Shown piece by piece: positions 15,483 through 23,067 of a stretch of DNA of 26,399 nucleotides. Made by a program: the position numbers and the translations under genes. Each line of letters opens with the position of its first letter. Position 1 is the stretch's first letter. Below the pieces are notes generated by a model. It was not told the origin of the DNA, made no database searches, and saw only the letters and a list, made by a program, of their open reading frames with translations. This DNA comes from Streptosporangiaceae bacterium (GTDB lineage Bacteria; Actinomycetota; Actinomycetes; Streptosporangiales; Streptosporangiaceae), in assembly GCA_025934635.1 (NCBI GenBank), contig JAICWX010000097.1, positions 1 through 26,399 on the forward strand, read 5' to 3'.

Positions 15483-16699
15483 CACGTCACATCCTCGACA
15501 ACCTTCTCCGCGTCCCGCACGCGGATCGCACCCGATATAAGCCTCGGCAACAGCGCATCACGCAGCTCGGCCAGACTCCTGCACTCATCTGTCAGTGACC
15601 TCACATGAGCGAATGCCTTACGTGCAGTCGAGTCGAATTTGGATAGATTTTCGCTGTCTGATTGCCTCAATGGGAATTTGGCAAGCTGTATAGCGTTGAC
15701 CCGCTGGCGCCCGGAGGAACCAGCCATGTTCTGTATCGCGTAGGTGCGAAACCGTGCGCTCCGGGCAAGGAAATAAGGCAAATGCTCAGGAATGCCCGGG
15801 CGAGCACGCATGACAATAAACTCGGTCGAGCCGATACCGACCTCGCCGTCTTTCATGAAGTCAATAAAGGCCGTCTTCCCATTCTCGAGACATGGCGTAA
15901 TTCTAGCCATGACGGTGTCGCCATTGGCGAAACGGGTCCCAGGTTTCGATTCACGCCGTGACCATTCGAGAACTATTGCTCGATCGGTAGGTACGGCTGC
16001 CATGTCAAGATAGACGGCATCGTTGCTATGCGGAATCTGAACTGTGGGATTGAATGCGATGACCTCCGATGCTGGAATCATGGGTGAAGACTCGGAGTCT
16101 TCGTCGATTCGCAACTCCTCGAAACGCGCTCGAAGCAGCTGCTCGTAAGTTTTGACGATACGGTCATTGATGTTAATCTTGTCGTCAAGTGCTCCTAGTA
16201 CTGCTGCAATGGCCCGCTGAGTCTCCAGCCCTGGGACTGAGATTTCGTACTCAGAGATGCGGCTAGGACTCGTATGGCGGACGGTACTTCCCGTGGCACC
16301 TGAGAGGATATGGTTCCGATATCCTAGAGTTCGCAGAGCATAGAATAGAAACAGCTTATCAATTTCACGGGAGCTCTTTACTGAAATGAATCCGATGCGC
16401 TGATTGTGGAGATATTCAGGTCTAGAGGGGATAATCGCCGGGTATCCGAGTGTGTCGCCTGACTTACTAAGATCCGTCATCGTTATAACGAGATCGCCAG
16501 GCTTGAGCTTAAATTCGTCCAGGAATGATCCGAGATAGTATTTCGGTTTGCTCTCTTTGAAGCCTCCTCCGATCGCAAAGTTTCCTGGAGTAAGCAGGAG
16601 AGGACCGGGCCCCTCTTCTGAGAAAAACTCACCTTTAAAAGCATATCCATGCTTGATGTTAATCAAGTCACCAAGCCTCTTCTTTTCCCATTCAGACAT
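15482..16699 (-). CDS. hsdS: Type I restriction specificity subunit
   Basis: A 405-aa DNA-recognition subunit that sets the bipartite target of the methylase and nuclease. Two target-recognition domains (about 1-160 and 205-345) alternate with two conserved helical spacers: ETQRAIAAVLGALDDKININ with EQLLRARFEEL (about 155-200), and LTDECRSLAELRDALLPRLI (about 365-390). The first domain opens with WEKKRLGDLINIKHGYAFKG and contains KPGDLVITM, typical of HsdS. The second has NGDTVMARITPCLENGKTAF. I chose ATG 16699, which overlaps the hsdM stop by 8 nt with GGAG about 7 nt upstream; a longer in-frame start at 16735 lies inside hsdM. The gene is visibly more AT-rich than all its neighbours, as expected for a specificity gene exchanged between lineages. 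Confidence 0.95.
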   Translation of the reverse strand: MSEWEKKRLGDLINIKHGYAFKGEFFSEEGPGPLLLTPGNFAIGGGFKESKPKYYLGSFLDEFKLKPGDLVITMTDLSKSGDTLGYPAIIPSRPEYLHNQRIGFISVKSSREIDKLFLFYALRTLGYRNHILSGATGSTVRHTSPSRISEYEISVPGLETQRAIAAVLGALDDKININDRIVKTYEQLLRARFEELRIDEDSESSPMIPASEVIAFNPTVQIPHSNDAVYLDMAAVPTDRAIVLEWSRRESKPGTRFANGDTVMARITPCLENGKTAFIDFMKDGEVGIGSTEFIVMRARPGIPEHLPYFLARSARFRTYAIQNMAGSSGRQRVNAIQLAKFPLRQSDSENLSKFDSTARKAFAHVRSLTDECRSLAELRDALLPRLISGAIRVRDAEKVVEDVT

Positions 16700-18302
16700 C
16701 GAGATGCTCCAGTTCCTGGCGAACAATTCGCTCAAGGCGGTCGGACTCGTTGAATAGCGTGAAGAGTTCTTGGGTGAGGCGGTCGATCTTCTCCACGATA
16801 GGCTCGTCGTCGTTGTCGACTGTCTCTGGTGCGCCCACGTAGAGGCCAGGGTTGAGGATGTGGCCCTGCTTGCGAATTTCCTCGAGGTTCGCTGAGTAAC
16901 AGAACCCGGGGATGTCTGTGTACTTCAGGCCCGCTGTGTGGGCAGAAGCGGTGCCACGCCAAGCGTGATAGATCCTAGCGATCTTAGCTATGTCATTGTC
17001 CGTCAGGATGCGCTCAGTGCGATCGAGCATCGTACCCATGGAGCGAGCATCGACGAAGAGAACGTCGCCCCGACGGTCAGCTAGACGCTTGGCGGCTTGC
17101 GGGCCCTTGTTATTTGAAAAGAACCAGAGGCAGGCGGGAATTGCCGTAGTGCGGAAGAGTTGGGGAGGCAACGCGATCATGCACGTCACCAGGTCTGCCT
17201 CGATTAGGCCCTTGCGGATCTCGCCTTCGCCGACCTGCTTCGATGCCATAGACTGGTTAGATAGGACTACGCCAGCTGAGCCGTTTGAGCTGAGCTTGTA
17301 GACGATGTGTTGGAGCCAGGCGAAGTTCGCGTTGCTCGCTGGCGGGACTCCATAACGCCACCGAACGTCATCAGTTTTACGATGCCAATCTGAATCATTG
17401 AATGGCGGATTAGCAAGGATGAAGTCGGCCTTCTTGTCCGAGTGTCTATCGACATCGAAGGTGTCGTCCCAACGGGACGATAGGTCCCCATTAATGCCGT
17501 GGATGGCAAGGTTCATCTTGGCCAGCCGCCAGGTCCGCTCGTTCGACTCCTGGCCGTAAACGGCAATGTCGTCACGTCTTCCCCTGTGGGCAAGAACGAA
17601 TGACTCCGCTTGGACGAACATGCCGCCAGACCCGCAGCATGGGTCATAGATCCGGCCCGAGTAAGGCTCGAGGACCTCGACTAGGACCTTGACGACACTT
17701 GCGGGAGTGTAAAATTCGCCGCCGCGCTTGCCCTCGGCACGGGCGAACATCCCCAGGAAGTACTCGTAGACCTCGCCGAGGACATCGCGGGCCCTCTTCT
17801 CACCATGGCCAGTGAAACGAGCGTCACTGATCAGGTCGACCAATTCACCAAGACGTCGTTGGTCGACGTTGTCTCGGTTGAAGATCTTCGGCAGCACGCC
17901 AGTGAGCGCCGCGTTGGTCTTCATGATCGCGTCCATCGCGTTATCAAGCAGTTCGCCAATGCCTGCGCTCTTGGCCTGCACCGCCAAATGATCCCAGCGT
18001 GCACCTTCGGGTACCCAAAAGACGCCTTCGCGGGTGTACTCGTCGATGTCGTCGAGGAATTCTTCAAGCCGAGGCTCGGGTACGCCCGCGGCGACGAGTT
18101 CCGCGCGAATCTGGTCACGACGCTCGGCAAACGCGTCGGAGACGTACTTGAGAAAGACCAGGCCGAGGACGAAGTCCTTGTACTGGGCGGCGTCCATCGA
18201 GCCGCGGAGCTTGTCGGCTGCCCTCCAGAGCACGGCGTGCAGCTCGGCCGTGGTCTGGGTGCCCGGCAGTGCCGGCTGATCCTTCTTTCTACGAGCTGGC
18301 AT
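16692..18302 (-). CDS. hsdM: Type I N6-adenine methyltransferase, M subunit
   Basis: A 536-aa modification subunit that transfers a methyl group from SAM to adenine N6 within the HsdS-defined site. The N-terminal helical domain (ELHAVLWRAADKLRGSMD, YKDFVLGLVFLKYVSDAF) is the HsdM_N type. The catalytic domain has KRGGEFYTP, SAM motif I DPCCGSGGM at 220-228 and catalytic motif IV NPPF at 298-301, all intact. It ends with the helical tail that contacts HsdS. The ATG overlaps the stop of the upstream M-S fusion gene by one base (TAATG), with GGAAGAG as ribosome site, so the two are co-translated. Its intact motif IV contrasts with the altered one in the upstream paralogue. Confidence 0.96.
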   Translation of the reverse strand: MPARRKKDQPALPGTQTTAELHAVLWRAADKLRGSMDAAQYKDFVLGLVFLKYVSDAFAERRDQIRAELVAAGVPEPRLEEFLDDIDEYTREGVFWVPEGARWDHLAVQAKSAGIGELLDNAMDAIMKTNAALTGVLPKIFNRDNVDQRRLGELVDLISDARFTGHGEKRARDVLGEVYEYFLGMFARAEGKRGGEFYTPASVVKVLVEVLEPYSGRIYDPCCGSGGMFVQAESFVLAHRGRRDDIAVYGQESNERTWRLAKMNLAIHGINGDLSSRWDDTFDVDRHSDKKADFILANPPFNDSDWHRKTDDVRWRYGVPPASNANFAWLQHIVYKLSSNGSAGVVLSNQSMASKQVGEGEIRKGLIEADLVTCMIALPPQLFRTTAIPACLWFFSNNKGPQAAKRLADRRGDVLFVDARSMGTMLDRTERILTDNDIAKIARIYHAWRGTASAHTAGLKYTDIPGFCYSANLEEIRKQGHILNPGLYVGAPETVDNDDEPIVEKIDRLTQELFTLFNESDRLERIVRQELEHLDV

Positions 18303-20422
18303 TACTCTTCCCGTCCGCTGAGTTCGTCGCTAGTGAGGGTCAGTGTTCCATCGATGAGACCGCCGATGGTGGCCGCTTGCAGTTCGTCGAGCATGTCGAG
18401 CTCCTTCTTGGCAAGATCGCGGCGGCTTTCGATCTCGCTGAGGAGCTGGTCGAGACCGCGAACTTGGTCGGGCGGGAGCAGGAGCAGCCGCTGGTCTTCC
18501 AGTGCTCGGCCCGCGCGGACGGCACCGGCCGCGCGGGTGCCGGAGCCGTCAGCAAATAGCAGCTCAGCCAGAACACGCGGGGTGAACTGCTCGGCCTCGG
18601 CTGCGGGGATGCGGAGGACGCGGACGGGGAACTCGGCGATCGAGAAACCGTCCCGGTCAACCATCGCGGCCGGGCGGGGGGTCATGGTAACGAGAATGTC
18701 GCCTGGCTCAGTGAGCCGTGCGCTGGGGTATGCCTGGGCAAACGTCTCCCGGTCGATCCTGCGCAGGCCTGGTTGACAGATACCAGCTACCTCTTCCGTA
18801 CCGAGGACAGCATGATGGCCGGGGGAGCTGAGGTGCGCCTTCTTGATCCTGGTGCCTTTACGAAGAACGAGTCGGCGGCCACGGAGCAAAGTGCCGAGGG
18901 ACTGCGCGGCTGGGCTCAGGCTGGCGGAGACGAGCGCTTCGGTGGGCACGTGACGGCGGGCGGCCGTGGCGTGCGCCCCGATCCAGTCCAGTTCAGCGCC
19001 ATACCCGGTGATGTTCGTGATCCGTTGGTTCCCTTCCACCGCGCGCTCACGAGGGCTGGCGGGCCGGCCGCTGACCACGAGCGGCCGCGGCCGGTCGATC
19101 AGGTCACGAACCGCCATCTGCTGGCCGTACCGTCGGCGGTGCGCACCCGGCTGATAGCCATCCCGCCGCCAGGTAACCACATCTTCCGCGAGGTCGCTGA
19201 TCACCGCGTGGGTGAGTGGGTGGGCAGAGATGTCGGCAAGCAGGACGCGTCCCTGCCATCGGCTACCGCGTGCCTGAGTGAGCACCCACAGCGCAGTCTC
19301 GTATCCAGGGCGGAAGGGTAGTATTCCGCCAGGCAGCCGGATCACCGCCTCGACCATGTCATCGGCAAGGAGCTTGGCCCGCGCATCCTGGGCGGCCGAG
19401 TACGGGAGCTCATCAGTGAGGGCGGCGGCCGGGCCGAGGACGACGGCGAACCGGCCAGGAGACAACCCGAGCGCCATGTTGTCCACGGCATTGAGGGCGG
19501 CGGCTAGGTCGCGCGCCTCACCCGCCTGATACGGAAGCTGGGTAACTATTACGTCCGGGTCGCCGTGCGTGTCGGGCAGTTCCCCGCCGATCCGGATGTC
19601 GAGATCACGCTGGTGGACGCCGTGGACGAGCATCCGGCGGCGCGCCAGACGCGCCAGGGCCTGATCGGGCTCGGCGGCGGTGATCCTCGGCGGGTTGTCC
19701 ACGCCGAGGAGACGCACGACCTCGACGAGCAGGTCACCTGACCCCGCTACCGGGTCGGCGACGACGAGCTGGCCGCGCCGACCGCGCTCATGAGCTCCGC
19801 TCAGCTCTGCGACCAGCCGGGCCAGCGGTGGGATCATGGCGCCGGTGATCAAGGCACTCGGCACCTGGGCGGCCGAGCCGAACCTGGAGCGAACCGTCAT
19901 CACCCGCTCGAATGCCTCGCGACAGCTCCATGACGCTTCGACAAGGTCATCGACGAGGCCGACCAGCCAGCCCGCGTAAGGAGGAATGGAGCGGATTTCG
20001 GTGAGAACCACGTCATCGTTCGGATCAAGATCAAGAGCCAGGGTGCGAGCCGCAGCGACCGGATCGCCGTCGCCGTCGGCGAGCGGGTCGTTCTCTCCTA
20101 CCAGGTAACGCAGGCAGATCAACGCGGAGACCGCCGAGACAGCATCCGGCCTCGGGTAGCTACTGGCGAGACCGGTGAGCATGAACAGGGCCAACTCCTG
20201 TTCGGCGCGGTCACGCTCGATGCGACCCGTCGTAAGCAGCCAATCCGCTACCTCGTGCGGGTCGAACTGCGGATGCGCCTCACCACCACTTACCTGGGCG
20301 GGGAAGGAGTCTGGATAACGGCGGCGCCACGTGGTAATCAGCGGACGCGGTTTGTCGGCGAGCTCGGCGATGTCCGTCATCGTCATGAGCAACGTCGGCC
20401 GAGTGAGGGTTCTCGCTGGCAC
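18302..20422 (-). CDS. HTH - HsdM-like methylase - half-HsdS fusion protein
   Basis: A 706-aa protein that opens the restriction operon. Residues about 13-65 look like a DNA-binding helix-turn-helix (MTDIAELADKPRPLITTWRR, then FDPHEVADWLLTTGR). Residues about 170-410 are an N6-adenine-methylase domain of HsdM type with SAM motif I ADPVAGSGDLL (D223-G229). Motif IV reads TQLPYQ (294-299) instead of NPPY/F, so both the key Asn and the first Pro are replaced. Residues about 520-690 resemble half of an HsdS: a recognition-domain signature EPGDILVTM and a terminal spacer helix (LLPPDQVRGLDQLLSEI, then ELQAATIGGLIDGTL). Either a regulator or structural partner of the R-M complex, or a weak single-chain methylase, would fit. 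GTG 20422 has GGAGG 4 nt upstream; ATG 20386 is an in-frame alternative. Confidence 0.82.
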   Translation of the reverse strand: MPARTLTRPTLLMTMTDIAELADKPRPLITTWRRRYPDSFPAQVSGGEAHPQFDPHEVADWLLTTGRIERDRAEQELALFMLTGLASSYPRPDAVSAVSALICLRYLVGENDPLADGDGDPVAAARTLALDLDPNDDVVLTEIRSIPPYAGWLVGLVDDLVEASWSCREAFERVMTVRSRFGSAAQVPSALITGAMIPPLARLVAELSGAHERGRRGQLVVADPVAGSGDLLVEVVRLLGVDNPPRITAAEPDQALARLARRRMLVHGVHQRDLDIRIGGELPDTHGDPDVIVTQLPYQAGEARDLAAALNAVDNMALGLSPGRFAVVLGPAAALTDELPYSAAQDARAKLLADDMVEAVIRLPGGILPFRPGYETALWVLTQARGSRWQGRVLLADISAHPLTHAVISDLAEDVVTWRRDGYQPGAHRRRYGQQMAVRDLIDRPRPLVVSGRPASPRERAVEGNQRITNITGYGAELDWIGAHATAARRHVPTEALVSASLSPAAQSLGTLLRGRRLVLRKGTRIKKAHLSSPGHHAVLGTEEVAGICQPGLRRIDRETFAQAYPSARLTEPGDILVTMTPRPAAMVDRDGFSIAEFPVRVLRIPAAEAEQFTPRVLAELLFADGSGTRAAGAVRAGRALEDQRLLLLPPDQVRGLDQLLSEIESRRDLAKKELDMLDELQAATIGGLIDGTLTLTSDELSGREE

Positions 20423-20432
20423 CGCACCTCCA

Positions 20433-20462
20433 CGTTGTCTGGACCAGACTTACGAGACAACG
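20433..20462. promoter_or_regulatory. Nested inverted repeats ahead of the restriction operon
   Basis: CGTTGTCT (20433-20440) is mirrored by AGACAACG (20455-20462). Overlapping it is a 13-bp palindrome GTCTGGACCAGAC centred on 20443. Both lie 11-40 bp upstream of the GTG at 20422, where they could act as an operator or form a structure near the ribosome site. Confidence 0.45.
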
Positions 20463-20493
20463 CTAGTGCGCCATGATCCATTTCGGGGTGTGA

Positions 20494-20521
20494 CATCTTG
20501 ATAACCCGGGTTATCAAGATG
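20494..20521. promoter_or_regulatory. 28-bp perfect palindrome in a divergent promoter region
   Basis: The arms CATCTTGATAACCC (20494-20507) and GGGTTATCAAGATG (20508-20521) are exact reverse complements with no spacer. The palindrome lies between the divergent restriction operon (start 20422) and the DUF6119 gene (start 20562). It contains TTGATA on both strands, a plausible -35 for each direction, and is followed on the plus side by TATCGT (20525-20530). It is most likely the operator of a dimeric regulator controlling both transcripts. The HTH of the adjacent fusion protein is an obvious but unproven candidate. Confidence 0.7.
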
Positions 20522-20561
20522 CCGTATCGTAACCAGGTCTTCTCGTCTCTACCTTCCTCCT

Positions 20562-22238
20562 ATGAACCGACCCAAGACGCGGCTTGCGACGCTGTACCGG
20601 TTTATTCCGGGTGTGCGCGACAGCCACGAAGAAATGTTCGATACTTACACACAGTACGTCAGCGAACATTCGCTCGATGAGCGACACGCGGACACCGAGT
20701 TCCTCGAGGTTGCCGGAGTTCCCGCCATCTGGATCGGGATCCAGGAAGAAGAGAAGAAGGCCGAGTGGACCGAGGAGTTCGCCATCACGACGAGCCTCGA
20801 CCTGGCGTACGGCGAGCGCCGCTGCGGAGGGGTGCTGCTACTCGGCATCGACGGGATCGCGTACGCGATCAGCTACGGGAATGGCTACCGGCTGATTCCC
20901 GATGAGCTGAAGGACCAGCGGTTCGGGCTGAGTTTCCTCATCCGCCGCCTTGACGGCGACCAGGTGAAGGATCTTGTGCGGCGGAGAGCCAACGCCCGCG
21001 GCCGGACCGACTCCACGGTAGTCGCCGCGGGTGCGCCCATCTGGATGCTCGGGGTCGCGGAAAACGTGGAGATCATCCGCCGGATCGGCGGGCGCGCCAA
21101 AAATCTCAAGGTCACCTTTTCGTCCGCGGACAACCGTGAGGTCAACGTAGAGGGGGCTGTCGGCCTGCGGATGCGGTTCGGGGTCGAGCCACACGCGCTG
21201 GTCGCGGATATCCGCGAGTGCGCACGGGTCTGCCGGGAGGAGGAGCCGGACCCGGCGCTCGAGTTCATCGAGTATATCCAGCCGCTGACCGACGCCGACA
21301 CGAAGGCAATCCTCGATGAGGAGCTGGAAAAGCTCCTCGCCGCGACCGGGGTCGATGCCAGCGGGCAGCTGGTTCCAGTCGTTCCGACATCAGTGCTCCA
21401 GCACTTCGGGCAGGCGCACACCTTCACGATCAAGATCGGCAACGGGAGGACCGATCTATCGCCGTCGCTGGACTTGGAGGACATCATCCGCCGTACGCGC
21501 GTGCAGCGCGACGGTGAGCGGGTCAAGGCCTTGCGGTCTGGTTACGTTTCCCTCAACAACGACGAAGCCGGGAGAGACGTACTAGCCTCCGCGTCCGCCG
21601 ACAAGTGGCTCGAGGCCAACGTGTCCTACGGTGCGCGCCGGTTCTTCCTCATGGATGGCGGCTGGTTCGAGATCGGCGCCGACTACGTCCGCGCCTCGCG
21701 TGCCGCGATCAGCCGGCTCTTCCCCGCTGCGCCGACGATAAGCATTCCGCCCTGGTCACTGACTGAGAGGCGGACCGAGTACGACTACAACTGCTTCGTC
21801 GAAGCGTGGTCCCGGGGACAGTACCTGTGCCTGGACAAGAACCGGGCGGTACGCGACCCACTGGGGCCGCGCAGCCCAGTGGAGATCTGTGACTTGCTCG
21901 GCCCGGGCGGCGAACTCGTCCACGTCAAGCGCGCCGAAGGCTCCGCGCCGCTCAGCCACCTGTTCTCTCAAGGCCTCGTTTCGGCACAGAGCCTGGTCGC
22001 CGGGCCACCCACCGTGCTGGAGACTTTCGTCAAGACGGTCGCCGCGCTGCCCCACAGCCGGAGCCTGCCCGCCGACTTCAAGCCGGTGAAGGTCGTCTAC
22101 GCCGTCCTGATGCCAAAGGGCAGGCTGCTCACGCCCGACACGCTGTTCCCGTTCTCTCAGGCCACCTTGGCCCACGCCGCCAGAATCCTCGGCACGTATG
22201 GCATCAACGTGGAGGTCGTCGGCATCCCGGCCGCATAA
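20562..22238 (+). CDS. DUF6119 (TIGR04141) family protein
   Basis: A 558-aa soluble protein matching the sporadically distributed TIGR04141/DUF6119 family. Recognisable blocks are GVLLLGIDGIAYAISYGNGY, the RRFFLMDGGWFEIGADYV strand pair, EYDYN (406-410), LCLDKN (424-), and the signature VEICDLLGPGGELVHVKR (440-457) followed by APLSHLFSQGLVSAQSL. Length is normal for the family, with no transmembrane segment. The biochemical activity is, to my knowledge, unestablished. The D444...H454-V-K456 spacing recalls the core of PD-(D/E)xK nucleases, which is inference only. It diverges from a type I restriction operon, sharing a 139-bp regulatory region with a palindrome, so a defence-related role is likely. 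No Shine-Dalgarno sequence precedes the ATG. Confidence 0.88.
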   Translation: MNRPKTRLATLYRFIPGVRDSHEEMFDTYTQYVSEHSLDERHADTEFLEVAGVPAIWIGIQEEEKKAEWTEEFAITTSLDLAYGERRCGGVLLLGIDGIAYAISYGNGYRLIPDELKDQRFGLSFLIRRLDGDQVKDLVRRRANARGRTDSTVVAAGAPIWMLGVAENVEIIRRIGGRAKNLKVTFSSADNREVNVEGAVGLRMRFGVEPHALVADIRECARVCREEEPDPALEFIEYIQPLTDADTKAILDEELEKLLAATGVDASGQLVPVVPTSVLQHFGQAHTFTIKIGNGRTDLSPSLDLEDIIRRTRVQRDGERVKALRSGYVSLNNDEAGRDVLASASADKWLEANVSYGARRFFLMDGGWFEIGADYVRASRAAISRLFPAAPTISIPPWSLTERRTEYDYNCFVEAWSRGQYLCLDKNRAVRDPLGPRSPVEICDLLGPGGELVHVKRAEGSAPLSHLFSQGLVSAQSLVAGPPTVLETFVKTVAALPHSRSLPADFKPVKVVYAVLMPKGRLLTPDTLFPFSQATLAHAARILGTYGINVEVVGIPAA

Positions 22239-22273
22239 CCGGACACGCCGCAGATGCCCCAACCCAGGAATTC

Positions 22274-22279
22274 TTGACA
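22274..22279 (+). promoter_or_regulatory. Candidate -35 for the Scr1-cassette operon
   Basis: TTGACA is a perfect -35 consensus in the 108-bp gap before the small gene at 22347. No matching -10 is clear at 17-18 bp (ACCCTT lies there), so the promoter might need an activator. If it is used, the CGCAAC repeat at 22310-22325 would fall near the transcription start. Confidence 0.35.
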
Positions 22280-22309
22280 TAGCGACCCACTGGAACGACC
22301 CTTAGAGAG

Positions 22310-22325
22310 CGCAACATTCCGCAAC
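22310..22325 (+). promoter_or_regulatory. CGCAAC-N4-CGCAAC direct repeat, copy 1
   Basis: Two CGCAAC hexamers with a 10-bp period (22310-22315 and 22320-22325) lie 21 bp before the GTG at 22347. The same arrangement with a different spacer occurs at 23900-23915 before the ATPase gene. One helical turn between units suggests a protein binding one DNA face. The Scr1-type regulator encoded between the two sites is the likeliest ligand. Confidence 0.55.
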
Positions 22326-22346
22326 TCTCAGGACAGGGAGATGGCC

Positions 22347-22568
22347 GTGCGCCTAACGTTCGTCGGCAAGGACCCGGATTCTAACCCGACTGGGTCGCCC
22401 ACGGTGTACCGGACCGACCGGGAGACCTGGATCGTGCAGGGCTGGAGGGTTACCGACCCCGATGCCCTCGCGCAGATGGACATTCCCGGCGGTGAGACCG
22501 CCGTGGAGATCCCGGACAGGATGATTGCGTTCTTCAGGCAGGAGGGCCGTGACGCCGGTAACGGATGA
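22347..22568 (+). CDS. Small conserved protein of the DUF6879/Scr1 cassette
   Basis: A 73-aa protein beginning MRLTFVGKDPDSNPTGSPTV from GTG 22347, which has GGGAG about 6 nt upstream; an in-frame ATG at 22341 abuts the GGGAG and is less likely. I remember similar short proteins (xxLxFxGKDxxSxxxxSPTLY...YxVQGWKVTDPxALAQxxIPxGE) beside DUF6879 genes in streptomycetes, but no function is established. It has no membrane segment or cysteine and is acidic overall, with an internal IVQGWRVTDPDALAQMDIPGGETAVEIP strand-rich core (described here as two joined parts, IVQGWRVTDPDALAQ and IPGGETAVEIP). It overlaps the DUF6879 gene by 20 nt and is first in a three-gene operon. A partner or antidote of the downstream protein is possible. 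Confidence 0.75.
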   Translation: MRLTFVGKDPDSNPTGSPTVYRTDRETWIVQGWRVTDPDALAQMDIPGGETAVEIPDRMIAFFRQEGRDAGNG

Positions 22569-23067
22569 GGAGTTCGAGGAACTGCTGGCCAGCTTCGACC
22601 GGGACGTCATCCACCTAGAGATGCGCGACGCGTACGGAACGGCGGTCGAACTGCCGCACATGGCGCGATGGGCGGCTGGAGAGCCGGACGACCTGGAGTG
22701 GCTCCAGGATTGGTGCGCCGCCCTCCGCAGGCACGTAAGGGCGGGGAAGTCGATCCGCCGGGCGCGGATCGTGTCGGAGCCGCTGAGTGACTATCAGCGC
22801 TGGTCGTACAGCATCGCGTATCCGATGGTGGAGGCGGGCGAGGATATCCGGTGGGTCCCGCGCAGGCTGGTGTCGTCCGTCGCCCTGCCCGGAAATGACT
22901 ACTACCTCTTCGATGACCGGCTAGCCGTGTTCCTGCTGTACTCAGGAACTGGCCTGGCCGCAGGCAGGCTCAGCTCGGCTGCCCCTGCCGTTATCCGGTT
23001 GTGCCGGTCATCATTCGAGGCCGCGTGGAAGCTGTCCGTACCGCATCGTGAATACGCCCCCGTCTAG
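22549..23067 (+). CDS. DUF6879 family protein
   Basis: A 172-aa soluble protein from GTG 22549 (MTPVTDEEFEELLASFDRDV), preceded by AGGAGG within 4 nt. It has the family pattern: an N-terminal acidic helix, an E-M-RDAYG segment, WLQDWCAALRRHVRAGKSIR, a conserved RIVSEPLSDYQRWSY block, DIRWVPRR, and the late DYYLFDDRLAVFLLYSG. DUF6879 proteins are abundant in actinomycetes next to Scr1-type XRE regulators; their role is unknown to me. The gene overlaps its upstream and downstream neighbours by 20 nt each, so the three proteins are probably made in fixed ratio. Some hydrophobic C-terminal helices are visible but none looks membrane-spanning. Confidence 0.85.
   Translation: MTPVTDEEFEELLASFDRDVIHLEMRDAYGTAVELPHMARWAAGEPDDLEWLQDWCAALRRHVRAGKSIRRARIVSEPLSDYQRWSYSIAYPMVEAGEDIRWVPRRLVSSVALPGNDYYLFDDRLAVFLLYSGTGLAAGRLSSAAPAVIRLCRSSFEAAWKLSVPHREYAPV

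Noticed and set aside
16700..16735. Longer HsdS start with 12 extra residues
   Set aside because: It lies inside hsdM, and the ATG at 16699 overlaps the hsdM stop with a ribosome site, the usual arrangement.
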